This document shows positions 27,041 to 35,668 of a stretch of 64,000 bases of DNA, piece by piece; positions within the stretch are counted from its first letter, which is position 1; each line of letters opens with the position of its first letter. The notes beneath the pieces were generated by a model that was not told the DNA's origin, did no database searches, and saw nothing but the letters and a program-made list of their open reading frames with translations. Location of the stretch: NCBI GenBank assembly GCA_001899635.1, contig MKVQ01000016.1:62001-126000 (forward strand). The letters run 5' to 3'. The stretch comes from Myxococcales bacterium 68-20 (GTDB lineage Bacteria > Myxococcota_A > Polyangia > Polyangiales > Polyangiaceae). Both the position numbers and the translations under genes were made by a program.

Positions 27041-27342
27041 CCGTGACCTCGGCGCCCGATGGTACTCGACCGGATGACCAAGCCGAAACGGAACGCCCCC
27101 CGGCGCGCTCGGCGCGCTCGGCGCGCTCAGCAGTAGGTCGTGGGAGCCGAGTCTGAAACGCGAAAGGCGCCCCCGGCGCGGCGGTGCGGGCGGGCTGTCG
27201 TCCCACCAGGGTCGTGGAACGGGCACGTCCGGAGGGGCCTCTGCGTGCGGTTGGGACGCGAGCCCCTGATTCAGCGCGTCGCCGTCCGGTGGTGACGCGG
27301 CGACCGGGGCAGGCGCCGGCGGTTGAGCTCGGCAGCCCGGCT
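27041..27342. other. Intergenic region upstream of module C
   Basis: No gene is supported here. It should hold the module C promoter, but I cannot identify convincing -35/-10 elements. The only clear structure is a tandem of three CGGCGCGCT units at 27101-27127. Confidence 0.4.
27101..27127. repeat. Tandem 3 x 9-bp repeat upstream of module C barrel gene
   Basis: Three perfect copies of CGGCGCGCT stand head to tail. The tract begins 61 nt upstream of the module C start codon. Such a tract may vary in copy number by slippage and so alter promoter spacing; that consequence is speculative. Confidence 0.7.
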
Positions 27343-27541
27343 CGTCGGCTCGCCCCGGTGTAAGAGCCGGAGGTCGCCCCGCCTCGACGCGCTGACGATC
27401 GGATAGTGCGTCCCGGCGCCACCGTACGGATACATCCACGTGACTCCGACCGGGACATTGCTCTTCAGGCGGAACGCGTCGCCGATGCCGGAGCTGAAGA
27501 GCTGAAAGTCCGCTTCGAGCGCGGGCTCCGCCTCCGTCGGG
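27343..27541 (-). pseudogene. Relic of an IgGFc-type gene plus its 3' flank
   Basis: Bases 27399-27541 match 29745-29887, an internal part of the module D IgGFc gene, with 4 mismatches in 143 bp and in the same orientation. They still encode the IgGFc motif GVTWMYPYGGAGTHYP on the minus strand. Directly next to it, 27343-27398 matches the 3' flank of the module C IgGFc gene (17505-17560). The fragment therefore looks like an IgGFc copy with a large internal deletion joined to its downstream flank. It has no start, signal peptide or stop of its own. It suggests that a further module copy was lost here. Confidence 0.75.
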
Positions 27542-27564
27542 CCCGGATACGCACTGCTACGCGC

Positions 27565-28422
27565 TCATTTTAGGATCGACCAATCAACAGTGTGATCGCC
27601 ATCGATGTCATCGAGTCCAGGGAGGCAAATGGAGTACTGTAGCGAGCCAAAACGTCGATTGACGAGCAGATACAGGATTCCGAAACAGACCTGAGACCGC
27701 TGTTCGTCGACGTAGAGAGCGTGCAGTTGGAGATCTCCGTCCTTGGCGCGAGGATTGCCAATTACTTGAAACGGGTAGACGCGGAAGGTGTTCTTGCCAT
27801 GAACGAAGGTGCCGGGTTCGGTACCGGAAAGTGCGTAACCATCTCCATCTACCTTGAATCGAATGGGGGTGTTTGGCGGAATCGGGATGTCGAAGGCGGG
27901 CAGCGCAATCGACGCGGTGTAGGAGCCGTGAGTTTCGCTCCCCTGCCCAGTAGCGGGCTCGTCCGCGAGATCGTTTGCCGCTGTGCTCTCGTGGAAAACG
28001 TCGGTCATGGTGACGTTGCCATCATCGTCGATATCGACGTAAAGCCAGAGTATCCACAAGCGGTCCGGAGCGACGGCCCAGAACTGGTAGAGTACCTTGG
28101 ACTCGAACGGTTGACGCTCGTAGATGAATGCCGGCAGCGTCGCTCCATCGATCTCGACGGTCCCGACGTTGTTGGTGAACGAGAAAGCTCCGACGACGTT
28201 GGAGCCCCGGCCGGCAATCGTGAGCGCGAAGTCCGTCTCGAGCGAGCTGGACGTCGGGCCGAGAGCGATCCTCGTCGGAGTCGAGTCGTCCACGCCAGGC
28301 GCGTCCAGTCCCGCATCCATCGTAACGTCGGACACATTTTCGGCCGCGGGCGTGCTGAGCGCGCTCTCTTTGCAGCCGGCAACGAGCGCTACTATTGAGA
28401 CGAGCCTTGTAAACCAACGCAT
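27565..28422 (-). CDS. Lipoprotein of unknown function
   Basis: A 285-residue lipoprotein (LVAGC, Cys17). ATG 28422 has AGAGGA just upstream. After a Ser/Ala/Asp linker, the protein is mixed beta and moderately acidic, with aromatic runs such as YQFWAVAPDRLWILWLYVD and the short Asp-rich DIDDDGNVT and DDIDGDHTVDW segments near the middle and the end, which could bind calcium. I do not recognise a family. It resembles none of the eight module proteins and its DNA is less GC-rich than its neighbours. It lies beside the IgGFc relic, so it may have inserted during rearrangement between modules C and D. Confidence 0.7.
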   Translation of the reverse strand: MRWFTRLVSIVALVAGCKESALSTPAAENVSDVTMDAGLDAPGVDDSTPTRIALGPTSSSLETDFALTIAGRGSNVVGAFSFTNNVGTVEIDGATLPAFIYERQPFESKVLYQFWAVAPDRLWILWLYVDIDDDGNVTMTDVFHESTAANDLADEPATGQGSETHGSYTASIALPAFDIPIPPNTPIRFKVDGDGYALSGTEPGTFVHGKNTFRVYPFQVIGNPRAKDGDLQLHALYVDEQRSQVCFGILYLLVNRRFGSLQYSICLPGLDDIDGDHTVDWSILK

Positions 28423-28601
28423 CGATAATCCTCTTCGCAAAAGTCCATGGGCGATATCCCTCCCATCGCCCAGCAGGTGGTGCACAGCCCGGCTGAAGTA
28501 ACGCTCGGATTTCGCGCATCCGCGCGCCGTACCAAGGCGCAACTCAGTTGCGCCGATCCTGAAAAGGTAGATGGCCCTGATCGGATCGGTGGCAAAGACC
28601 G

Positions 28602-28642
28602 AGCATTGCGCTCGCCTCGCCCGTCAGGGCGAGCGCAATGCT
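28602..28642 (-). terminator. Perfect 15-bp hairpin after module D
   Basis: Arms AGCATTGCGCTCGCC (28602-28616) and GGCGAGCGCAATGCT (28628-28642) pair perfectly around an 11-nt loop. It lies 60 nt past the module D IgGFc stop. On the minus strand it is followed only by a weak T-containing stretch (TCGGTCTTTG), so it is either a terminator with a poor U-tract or an mRNA-protecting hairpin. The rest of 28423-28701 shows nothing that I can name. Confidence 0.6.
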
Positions 28643-28701
28643 GGTCAATTCAAGCGATCACGGCCATAGCTCACGTCGACGCGCGCGGTCGCCAATGGCG
28701 A

Positions 28702-30486
28702 TCACTTCACCAACGAGAGCGGCGTCTCGACGAGCTTGCGGAACGCCATGCCGCCCGGATACGCGTAGCTCGCGGCCACGCCCCAGCCCCAGAGGGTCGC
28801 GGAGAACGCCCCCTCGCTCCGCATCCGCTGGAGACCCGTCCTGCACTGCTTGTCCCCGAACGAGTCGCCGGGTTTGAACCGGCGCGACAGATCGACACGC
28901 CTGTATTCGTACTGCCCCGCGTTGTCGATCGGCTTCCAGTCCGGCAGGTCGCCGGCGCACTCGAGCCATACGTCCTTGAAGTCGCCGTGCGTCTTCTTGC
29001 GGACGATCACGAGCGAGTGCTCGGGGTACGTGGAGTCCGCGTAGAAGCTGTAGGAGCTCATGTACTGGCCCGTCGGGACGACGTTGACGAACTCCGGATC
29101 GCCCATGCTGTCGTATGGGATGCATCCCGTCATGTGCATGCCGAGGTAGAACGGATGTTCGGCGTCGCGTGAGCGGACGACGAAGGCGTCGTTCGTACGT
29201 GCAGTGAAGAGCGCCAGCTCGCCCGCCTCGAGCTTGAGCGGCGCCCCCGGAGGCTTGACGGGATCGTACTCGAGCTCCGTGCCGTCGCGACCGCCGACCA
29301 TGCGGTACCAGACCTCCTCGGCGGTGTTCTTGGTGCGCGGCCGGTAACCGACGCCGACGTACTCCGACCCCCATTGTTCGAAGGGCGGGATCTGCTGCGC
29401 GAGCGTGTCGCAAGTCCCCACCCCCGTCGGCAAGAACACGCACTCCTGTCCGCCGAGGGTCACCGTCGGCTTGTTGGAGAAGACGAAGCTGCCGGTGAGC
29501 TCCTGGCTCTGGACGATCTGCGCGAACTGGCCCTTCGACAGCATGATCTTCGCCGGCATCCCGGCCGCGGCGCCCGTGAAGCCGTCTCCACTCCCGACGT
29601 CCTTGTTCCCGAGGATCGTGACCTCAGTGTCATCCTCGGCAGCGAAGATCTGCGTCGCCGGCGTTCCAAAGCCCGATGTCTCCCATCCGTTGACGACGAC
29701 GTGCTCCTTCGCCCATGCGCTCACCGGCAAGACGAGCGTCGCCGTCGGATAGTGCGTTCCGGCGCCACCGTAGGGATACATCCACGTGACGCCGACCGGG
29801 ACATTGCTCTTCAGGCGGAACGCGTCGCCGATGCCGGAGCTGAAGAGCTGAAAGTCCGCTTCGAGCGCGGGCTTCGCCTCCGTCGGGCAAGGGCTATGCT
29901 CGCTTCTATCCCAGCTCTCGCGCTGTTTGGTGGGGTCCCAGTCGGCGACGAAGAGGATCGCGCTCTCTCCTGGGGGGATGGGTCCTGCGAGCGGCTCGAG
30001 ATCGGTGCTGTTCGGGACGGCTCGGAAGAGCGCACGCGACACGTCGAGCTCTTCACCTCGCAGCTCGAGAGACACCGTGGCCGGCTTGTTCGACGCGTTG
30101 ACGACGAACGTTGCGAAGCACGAGGTGATGTCCGGTCTACGGTGCCTAGGCTTCGTGAAGTAGAAGTCGCAACCGTTCGAGCTTCGGTCGGCCTCCGCCG
30201 CTGCGCACGGCTCCTGACACTTGGCGGCGCCGCAGGCGAGATCGTCGGCGCACGTCTCGAGCACGCCGCCCGTACACGAGTCGATGATCGACCGACCGTC
30301 GAGCGAGCACTGGCGGAAACATGCCTCTGCGTCCGGAGCTCCTCCCTCGGGCTCCGTCTCGAACGTTCGATCGTCCTGGTTGAAGCCGCCGCGATCGTCA
30401 CCGCAGGCCGCGATCAGCGCGACGATGAAGCCAGAGGCCGAAGCCACGGCGCCGAACGCGCCGAAGGAGAACCGCGCGCGCCTCAT
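28702..30486 (-). CDS. IgGFc-binding-domain lipoprotein, module D
   Basis: A 594-residue lipoprotein (LIAAC, Cys28). The cysteine segment QCSLDGRSIIDSCTGGVLETC is followed by the IgGFc-binding-like domain with SFVFSNKPTVTLGGQEC, CDTLAQQIPPFEQWGSEYVG, RDGTELEYDP and GDPEFVNVVPTGQYMSSYSF. Part of this gene (29745-29887) is the near-identical partner of the relic at 27399-27541. ATG 30486 overlaps the RCC1 stop. The proline-rich frame that stays open to 31878 is the shadow of the RCC1 gene and was not used for the start. Confidence 0.85.
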   Translation of the reverse strand: MRRARFSFGAFGAVASASGFIVALIAACGDDRGGFNQDDRTFETEPEGGAPDAEACFRQCSLDGRSIIDSCTGGVLETCADDLACGAAKCQEPCAAAEADRSSNGCDFYFTKPRHRRPDITSCFATFVVNASNKPATVSLELRGEELDVSRALFRAVPNSTDLEPLAGPIPPGESAILFVADWDPTKQRESWDRSEHSPCPTEAKPALEADFQLFSSGIGDAFRLKSNVPVGVTWMYPYGGAGTHYPTATLVLPVSAWAKEHVVVNGWETSGFGTPATQIFAAEDDTEVTILGNKDVGSGDGFTGAAAGMPAKIMLSKGQFAQIVQSQELTGSFVFSNKPTVTLGGQECVFLPTGVGTCDTLAQQIPPFEQWGSEYVGVGYRPRTKNTAEEVWYRMVGGRDGTELEYDPVKPPGAPLKLEAGELALFTARTNDAFVVRSRDAEHPFYLGMHMTGCIPYDSMGDPEFVNVVPTGQYMSSYSFYADSTYPEHSLVIVRKKTHGDFKDVWLECAGDLPDWKPIDNAGQYEYRRVDLSRRFKPGDSFGDKQCRTGLQRMRSEGAFSATLWGWGVAASYAYPGGMAFRKLVETPLSLVK

Positions 30487-31934
30487 GGGAGCTTCACCTC
30501 CACCGGCTGGAGCACGCTTCCTTTCGGAAGTCCGGCGCCGAGCTGGCCGTAGAAGTTGCTTCCCCAGCAGTACACTTTGCCATTCGTCAGGATTGCACAC
30601 GTCGAATAAGGCATGACCTTCACCTCGGCTGCCGGAGCCGGGAGACCGACGACCTGGACGGGTTCGAGCGCGAACTGCTTCGTGCCGTTCCCCGCCTGGC
30701 CGGCATTGTTGAGTCCCCAGCAGTACACTGCGCCGCTCACCGACGTTGCGCACCAGCGACGCCTGTCGAGATACGAAACGTTGTTCTCCCTCACGGACAC
30801 CGATTGCGACGTTGCGATGCGCGTGATCGGCTCGGGAGTGTCGACCGCGATCGGCAGCGCACGTGCCAACGAGCCCGCGTTGTCGACATCGTTGCCGCCC
30901 CAGCACCAGCCGATCCCGTTCGCGACGGCGCACGCCTGATCGGTAACGGTGTCGATCATCGAGACGTGGTCGAGCGCCACCTTCGCGGGTACCCCGCTGT
31001 AGTTGAGCGCGGTCGGGCGTCCAATGCTGCCGTTGTAACCCCAGCTCTTGAGCGTACCGTCGTCGTCGAGCACGAAGGTCGCGACCCCGAGGGCGATGTC
31101 CTTGGCTCCGAAGGCGCGCTCGATCGTCTGCGGCTGAGCGTTGAGCTCCGACCGCGAGACGCCGACGCCGAGCTGCAGGTAGGAGTTCGAGCCCCAGCAG
31201 ACCACGCTCCGATCGCGGAGGATGGCGCACCCGGCGCCGTCGTAGCTGCTGCTGCTGAACGCGACCTTCGTCGCGGGACCAGGCAGCGGCAGCCGAACGG
31301 GCGTCGCTTCCACCGTCTGCGTCGACGCCTCGCTCTGGAGGAATGGGCCTCGTCCCCAGCAGAAGGCCGAGCCATCGCTGTCGACCGCGCACGTGTGGTC
31401 GAGCGCCGTGACCTTCGACAGTCCCGACACGCGCACTGGAACCGGACTGTAGCCGCTCGTGGCGGGGCGCCCCAGCTGCCCCTCTGCGTTCGCTCCCCAG
31501 CATGCCACGGTGCCGTCGTGGAGCAGCGCGCAATAGCCCTCGTCGTTCAGAATGGGGGAGGAGGACGTCGTGGTGGTCGTCGAGAGCGCGATCGCGCAGG
31601 GGGGCTCCTTGCACTCGATCGGCAGCGGCGCGCTGCCTTTGACCACGACATCCGCGATGCCGGCGTCGATGACGTCTTCTCGATCGGCCTCGGGAGCGGC
31701 ATCCGCCGAGCCGTCCGCGTCGCGAGGGTGGGGCTCTCGCGCGTCGCCGTCGCTGCTCGAGCAGCTCGTGCTCACGGCGACCACGGTCGCGAGGCTCGTG
31801 ACGAGCGCGAGCAGCGCGGGACCGCGCGGGACGAATGGGCGACGCGTTCGCCGAGCAGCATCGGCGTCGCGTGGACACGGTTCAGCGACGCTGGACCGAG
31901 CCTCCGCTTCAAGGAGTCGTCTTGTGGTACGCAT
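30483..31934 (-). CDS. RCC1-repeat lipoprotein, module D
   Basis: A 483-residue protein with seven RCC1-type repeats (DGTVACWGANAEGQLG, DRSVVCWGSNSYLQLG, SGAVYCWGLNNAGQAG, NGKVYCWGSNFYGQLG and others). ATG 31934 lies 26 nt inside the preceding gene and encodes MRTTRRLL, as in module C. This leaves a signal peptide with an unusually long charged front and the lipobox (VSTSC) only at Cys58. Either signal recognition tolerates this or translation starts later, near residue 35. A Thr/Ser run (about 105-115) precedes the first repeat. Confidence 0.86.
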   Translation of the reverse strand: MRTTRRLLEAEARSSVAEPCPRDADAARRTRRPFVPRGPALLALVTSLATVVAVSTSCSSSDGDAREPHPRDADGSADAAPEADREDVIDAGIADVVVKGSAPLPIECKEPPCAIALSTTTTTSSSPILNDEGYCALLHDGTVACWGANAEGQLGRPATSGYSPVPVRVSGLSKVTALDHTCAVDSDGSAFCWGRGPFLQSEASTQTVEATPVRLPLPGPATKVAFSSSSYDGAGCAILRDRSVVCWGSNSYLQLGVGVSRSELNAQPQTIERAFGAKDIALGVATFVLDDDGTLKSWGYNGSIGRPTALNYSGVPAKVALDHVSMIDTVTDQACAVANGIGWCWGGNDVDNAGSLARALPIAVDTPEPITRIATSQSVSVRENNVSYLDRRRWCATSVSGAVYCWGLNNAGQAGNGTKQFALEPVQVVGLPAPAAEVKVMPYSTCAILTNGKVYCWGSNFYGQLGAGLPKGSVLQPVEVKLP

Positions 31935-33228
31935 GGCGGGCTCCGATTGCCCAGAGGTTTTGGTTCGAGGTGCCGCGGATCCTGTAGAACGGCGCATTGA
32001 CCTGCGCGCCGCTGCGCGAGAGCGTCGAGACGGAGAACGTGCCGTCCTCGCTCTCGCGGAGAACGAGCCCCCACGATGTGAACCACGTCTCGCCGTCACC
32101 TCGCCAGAGCGCGCTCGCTCGCCTCAAGTAGGAGGCGGCCATGCTGTCGGCGATCTTCACTGGGACGAGCGACTGTTCGAACGAATATCCATCGTCCGTG
32201 ACGCGAATCGTCGTCGCGTAGGCGTCCTCGAATGAAGTGCCCTTCACTCGGTTGTAAAGCGCGACGTATTCGGTCGTCGACACCGGAGCGATGTCGACGA
32301 GCCACCCGCCTTTCCCTGGGCCGCCGATGAAGAGCGTCCCCGGACGTTCGGCACACGGCGTGTTGAAGTTGGTCGAGACGACGCCGTCGGCGACGCGCTC
32401 CCAGCCGGCAGCCGACTTCCGGACGACGAGCGGGCAGCTGAGGTACCCCCGAACGCGAGCGCCGACGAACCAGACGTCGTTCGGACCGCTCCCGTGGACG
32501 GACGCAAAGAAGATGTGCTCGTTGTCTGCCTCGAGATCGTCGGCGACGTTGACCGCGGCGAAGCTACCGCTGGCCGGATCACGGTGGAAGATCGTGTTGC
32601 TGTAGTACGCATAGACGTCTTCGGCGCCCGTTCCCCAGACGCCGAGCGTCGTGATCGGCTGCCCACCGCCGTACACATCAATCGGATTCCCGTGACTATC
32701 CGTGTGGCCGGCGATGTTGTCCGGGAGGGCCTGCTTCGTCCACGTCCACGTGCCACCGGAGCGTTTTCCGTGAAAGACGTGCGACGGTCCGACGGTGAAG
32801 TACACCTCGTCGGCGTTCGGGGCGTAGATGCGACCAGCGAACGTGCCGATGGGCGGCTCATTCTGCGTGCCATCGTCGATGTACTGCCACGTGTTCGTCG
32901 CCTTCGTCCACTCGAGGACTTTGATGCCCTCGATCCGGCTCTCGGCGATCGCGAAGGCCACCTCCTCGAAGGGCGCGATGTCACGGAAGACGAGGTCTTC
33001 GTCCGGGAAGCCGGTAATGCACCACCCGGCGGGGCTGCAGTCGGGAAGACGACTATCGGGGACGTCGACGTCGCTGTCTTCATCGCCGCCATCGTCATCA
33101 CCGCTGTCGGGGACCTCCGACGGCGGCGGCGGATCGGTGCCGACCGAAGGTGCGTCTTCCGAGCGCGCGCAGGCAGAGGCGATCGCGACCGATGCAATGG
33201 CGGACGCGAGGACGATGATCGTTCTCAT
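31909..33228 (-). CDS. Second propeller-like lipoprotein, module D
   Basis: A 439-residue lipoprotein (IASAC, Cys20). The linker contains a tract of Asp and Gly (SGDDDGGDEDSD). The family block is DCSPAGWCITGFPDEDLVF followed by DIAPFEEVAFAIAES. Then come DVYAYYSNTIFHRDP, DVWFVGARVRG, ETWFTSWGLVLRE and the end NLWAIGARHAYHKTTP. Its codons for HAYHKTTP also carry the RCC1 start. It is the near twin of the module C protein, including the blade carrying NADEVYF. Confidence 0.8.
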   Translation of the reverse strand: MRTIIVLASAIASVAIASACARSEDAPSVGTDPPPPSEVPDSGDDDGGDEDSDVDVPDSRLPDCSPAGWCITGFPDEDLVFRDIAPFEEVAFAIAESRIEGIKVLEWTKATNTWQYIDDGTQNEPPIGTFAGRIYAPNADEVYFTVGPSHVFHGKRSGGTWTWTKQALPDNIAGHTDSHGNPIDVYGGGQPITTLGVWGTGAEDVYAYYSNTIFHRDPASGSFAAVNVADDLEADNEHIFFASVHGSGPNDVWFVGARVRGYLSCPLVVRKSAAGWERVADGVVSTNFNTPCAERPGTLFIGGPGKGGWLVDIAPVSTTEYVALYNRVKGTSFEDAYATTIRVTDDGYSFEQSLVPVKIADSMAASYLRRASALWRGDGETWFTSWGLVLRESEDGTFSVSTLSRSGAQVNAPFYRIRGTSNQNLWAIGARHAYHKTTP

Positions 33229-34421
33229 GGTTTTCCTCCGAGCGACAACAGCGCTCCTCGTCCGGCGATCCAGACCTTTCCCGGCGACGGGATCCAGATG
33301 CGCTCGAGCCGCGGGCGTCGTCCGCCGAGGCCGGCGACCTTCACGCGCCTCCAGGCGGTGCCGTCGTAGTGAAAGACGGTGCCCTCGTCTCCGGCGATCC
33401 AGATGTCGCTCGGCGACGAGCCGGCGATCACGCGGAGGTGCTGCTTCGTCGGCACTTCGTCGTAGGTCTCGAAGAAGTGTGGATCCCCGCGCCAGCGACG
33501 CACCGTGCCGGTCGAGCCGACGGCCCAGACGTCGTTCGGCCCGGCGGCCCAGACGCTCTCGAGCGCGACGAGCGTGTCCGTCTCGAAGGCGGACAGCGTC
33601 GGCTCGTCGGCCTCGGCGTTCGTGACGCGGAACGCGGCACCTCGCGGCCCGACGGCCCAGACCTCGTCGGCGGAGCGACCGTGGATTCCATAGACCACCC
33701 CGCACGGGACGGTCGACCCGCACTTGTCGAGCGTCGCCGGCGTGAGGGCGAAGCTTCCGTCGGCGGCCCGCCGCAATCGCCAGAGGCCGCCACGGCGCTG
33801 CGTCGTCGCGCCGATCCAGAGTGACGTCGACTCCGCGTGAGCCCACGACGTGTAGACGCGCCCTTCGGCCCAGGCTGGATGAAGCTTCGCAGAGCCGAAG
33901 AGCGACCAACCACCAGCGGATGGAGCTCCCGCGTCGGTATCGAGCCTGCGCGTGTACAAGCGCTTCGGATTCTCGAAGGCGATCTCGGCCTCGCCGCGTA
34001 CCCAGAGCGCGAGGAACGAATACTGCGTGTCCGTCACGGACGGCTTCCAGGACGTGCCATCGAAGTGTGCGGCCGCGCCGGCGGAACCGACCAGCCATGC
34101 ATCGGTCGGCGACCGGCCCGCGATCGCTCGAACGTGAGTGCGCACATCCAACATCTCCGGCGTCGCGACTGCGCCGAAGAGGGGACTTTCGCAGAGCGCG
34201 TCGTCGGAGCACTCGTCCGGGTAGTACTCGCAGTCGTCGGCGCAGACCGAGGCGTCTTCGCCGGTCTCTGCGTCACCACCTGCGTCGGGCTCAGCCGACG
34301 GCAAAGGCGTGCTCGCGTCGTCCGAGAGAGAGGTGGGCGTCTCACCGTCGGTCGCGCATGCTGCCAGTATGGCGAGCGCGCACACAGTCCCGGTGACGGC
34401 AATGAACCAGGTAGTCTTCAT
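33225..34421 (-). CDS. DVWAVG-repeat propeller lipoprotein, module D
   Basis: A 398-residue lipoprotein (LAAC, Cys22) with the motif DCEYYPDECSDDALC and blades DAWLVGSAGAAAHFDG, EVWAVGPRGAAFRVTNA, DVWAVGSTGTVRRWRG and DIWIAGDEGTVFHYDG. ATG 34421 overlaps the Cys-rich stop. The two cysteines in the blade with DKCGSTVPCG are matched in module C (NKCNVFACR), so a blade disulfide is probably conserved. The C-terminal third is almost the same as in module C. Confidence 0.83.
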   Translation of the reverse strand: MKTTWFIAVTGTVCALAILAACATDGETPTSLSDDASTPLPSAEPDAGGDAETGEDASVCADDCEYYPDECSDDALCESPLFGAVATPEMLDVRTHVRAIAGRSPTDAWLVGSAGAAAHFDGTSWKPSVTDTQYSFLALWVRGEAEIAFENPKRLYTRRLDTDAGAPSAGGWSLFGSAKLHPAWAEGRVYTSWAHAESTSLWIGATTQRRGGLWRLRRAADGSFALTPATLDKCGSTVPCGVVYGIHGRSADEVWAVGPRGAAFRVTNAEADEPTLSAFETDTLVALESVWAAGPNDVWAVGSTGTVRRWRGDPHFFETYDEVPTKQHLRVIAGSSPSDIWIAGDEGTVFHYDGTAWRRVKVAGLGGRRPRLERIWIPSPGKVWIAGRGALLSLGGKP

Positions 34422-35668
34422 CGCGGCGGTCCTCCAGCATCCCGAAGCTCGTCGCACGGCTCGACCATGCATTGACCGTTGACGCATGCCTGACCGGCGA
34501 TGCCGTCACAGACGACCCCGCACCCACCGCAGTTCTTCGGATCGGATGAAAGGTTGGTCTCGCAACCGTCATCGCGGCTGCCGTTGCAGTCGCCCCAGCC
34601 GGAGTTGCACGACCAGTCGCAACTTCCGTGGACGCAAGCCGCGATGGCGTGCGGCGCGTCGCGGGGACAAGGGGCCCCGCACGCGCCGCAGTGGTCCGGG
34701 TCCGAAGTGAGATCGCGGCAGTTGCCCATTCTCTCGACCTCGACGCCGCCTTGGGTCACGGTAGCCCCGCAGAACGTCGTTCCCTTGGGGCACATGCACG
34801 CCGGGATGGCCCCGGCGATGCCCAGTGCCATCAGATCGCACGTCATGCCGTCCAGGCATCGATTTCCGCACGTTCCGCAGTTGTCGTCGTTGTTACTGAG
34901 GTTGGTCTCGCAGCCGTTGTTTGGATTGAGGTCACAATCGCCCCAGCCGGACTTGCATTTCAGCTTTCCGCACGCGCTCTCGAAGCAGCCGAAGTACGTG
35001 TTCGGCTGCGCCTCGCGGGTCCCGTCACCTTCGGGCGGACAGGCGTTGCCGCACGCACCGCAGTTCTTGTCATCGTGGGACGGCTCGAGGCATTCTCCGA
35101 GGTCGGGATTGCCGAAGAGCCCTCCGCAGTAGAGCTCGCCCGGCTTGCAGCCACACTGAAAATCAGAAGTAAGAAGCCCACGGTCGATACACGGCTTGTC
35201 TGCGGGGCATTTATTCCCGCAGTATCCGCAATTGTCATTACTAAGAGGCTTCGCCTCACAGCCGTTGTCCGGAACGCCGTCGCAGTCGAGCTCAGTCGCG
35301 CTGTTGCAGCTCAAGACGCAGCGGCCGTCGGCGCACATGGAGTTTTTCGACGGGCACTTGTTCCCGCATTCGCCGCAGTTGTTCAGATCCGTGAGGAGAT
35401 CGACATCGCAGAGGAACTGCGAGGTCGGACACGTAGTGTGGCCCGGGGGACACCGGTTCGACGGGCAATAGGACCTGAGGTCGTTTTCTTCCCCGGTGAC
35501 CGCGGCGTCAGCCTCCGGAACGACGAAGACGTTTCCGCCGTCGGACGGAATCTCTTCGCCGACACGAACCGACTGCGAACAACCCGAAGGAGCGGCAGCG
35601 GATATACAAAGAAGCAGAACCGCGCCTACCGCAGCGGCCTTGCCATTCAATCGATCAATCCTCGTCAC
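34418..35668 (-). CDS. Cys-rich repeat lipoprotein, module D
   Basis: A 416-residue lipoprotein (PSGC, Cys30), the longest of the family in the window. GTG 35668 overlaps the regulator stop by 4 nt. Eight or more cysteine units are visible, including NCGECGNKC, NCGYCGNKC, NCGACGNAC, NCGTCGNRC and NCGGCGVVC, ending AGQACVNGQCMVEPC. The signal peptide and linker do not resemble module C, but the repeats do, which is one side of the inferred mosaic. The extra length is mostly a VTQGGVEVER insertion near the sixth unit. Confidence 0.86.
   Translation of the reverse strand: MTRIDRLNGKAAAVGAVLLLCISAAAPSGCSQSVRVGEEIPSDGGNVFVVPEADAAVTGEENDLRSYCPSNRCPPGHTTCPTSQFLCDVDLLTDLNNCGECGNKCPSKNSMCADGRCVLSCNSATELDCDGVPDNGCEAKPLSNDNCGYCGNKCPADKPCIDRGLLTSDFQCGCKPGELYCGGLFGNPDLGECLEPSHDDKNCGACGNACPPEGDGTREAQPNTYFGCFESACGKLKCKSGWGDCDLNPNNGCETNLSNNDDNCGTCGNRCLDGMTCDLMALGIAGAIPACMCPKGTTFCGATVTQGGVEVERMGNCRDLTSDPDHCGACGAPCPRDAPHAIAACVHGSCDWSCNSGWGDCNGSRDDGCETNLSSDPKNCGGCGVVCDGIAGQACVNGQCMVEPCDELRDAGGPPR

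Noticed and set aside
33229..34212. Upstream extension of the module D second propeller frame to 34212
   Set aside because: It is an Arg-rich shadow of propeller 1; the lipoprotein signal begins at 33228.
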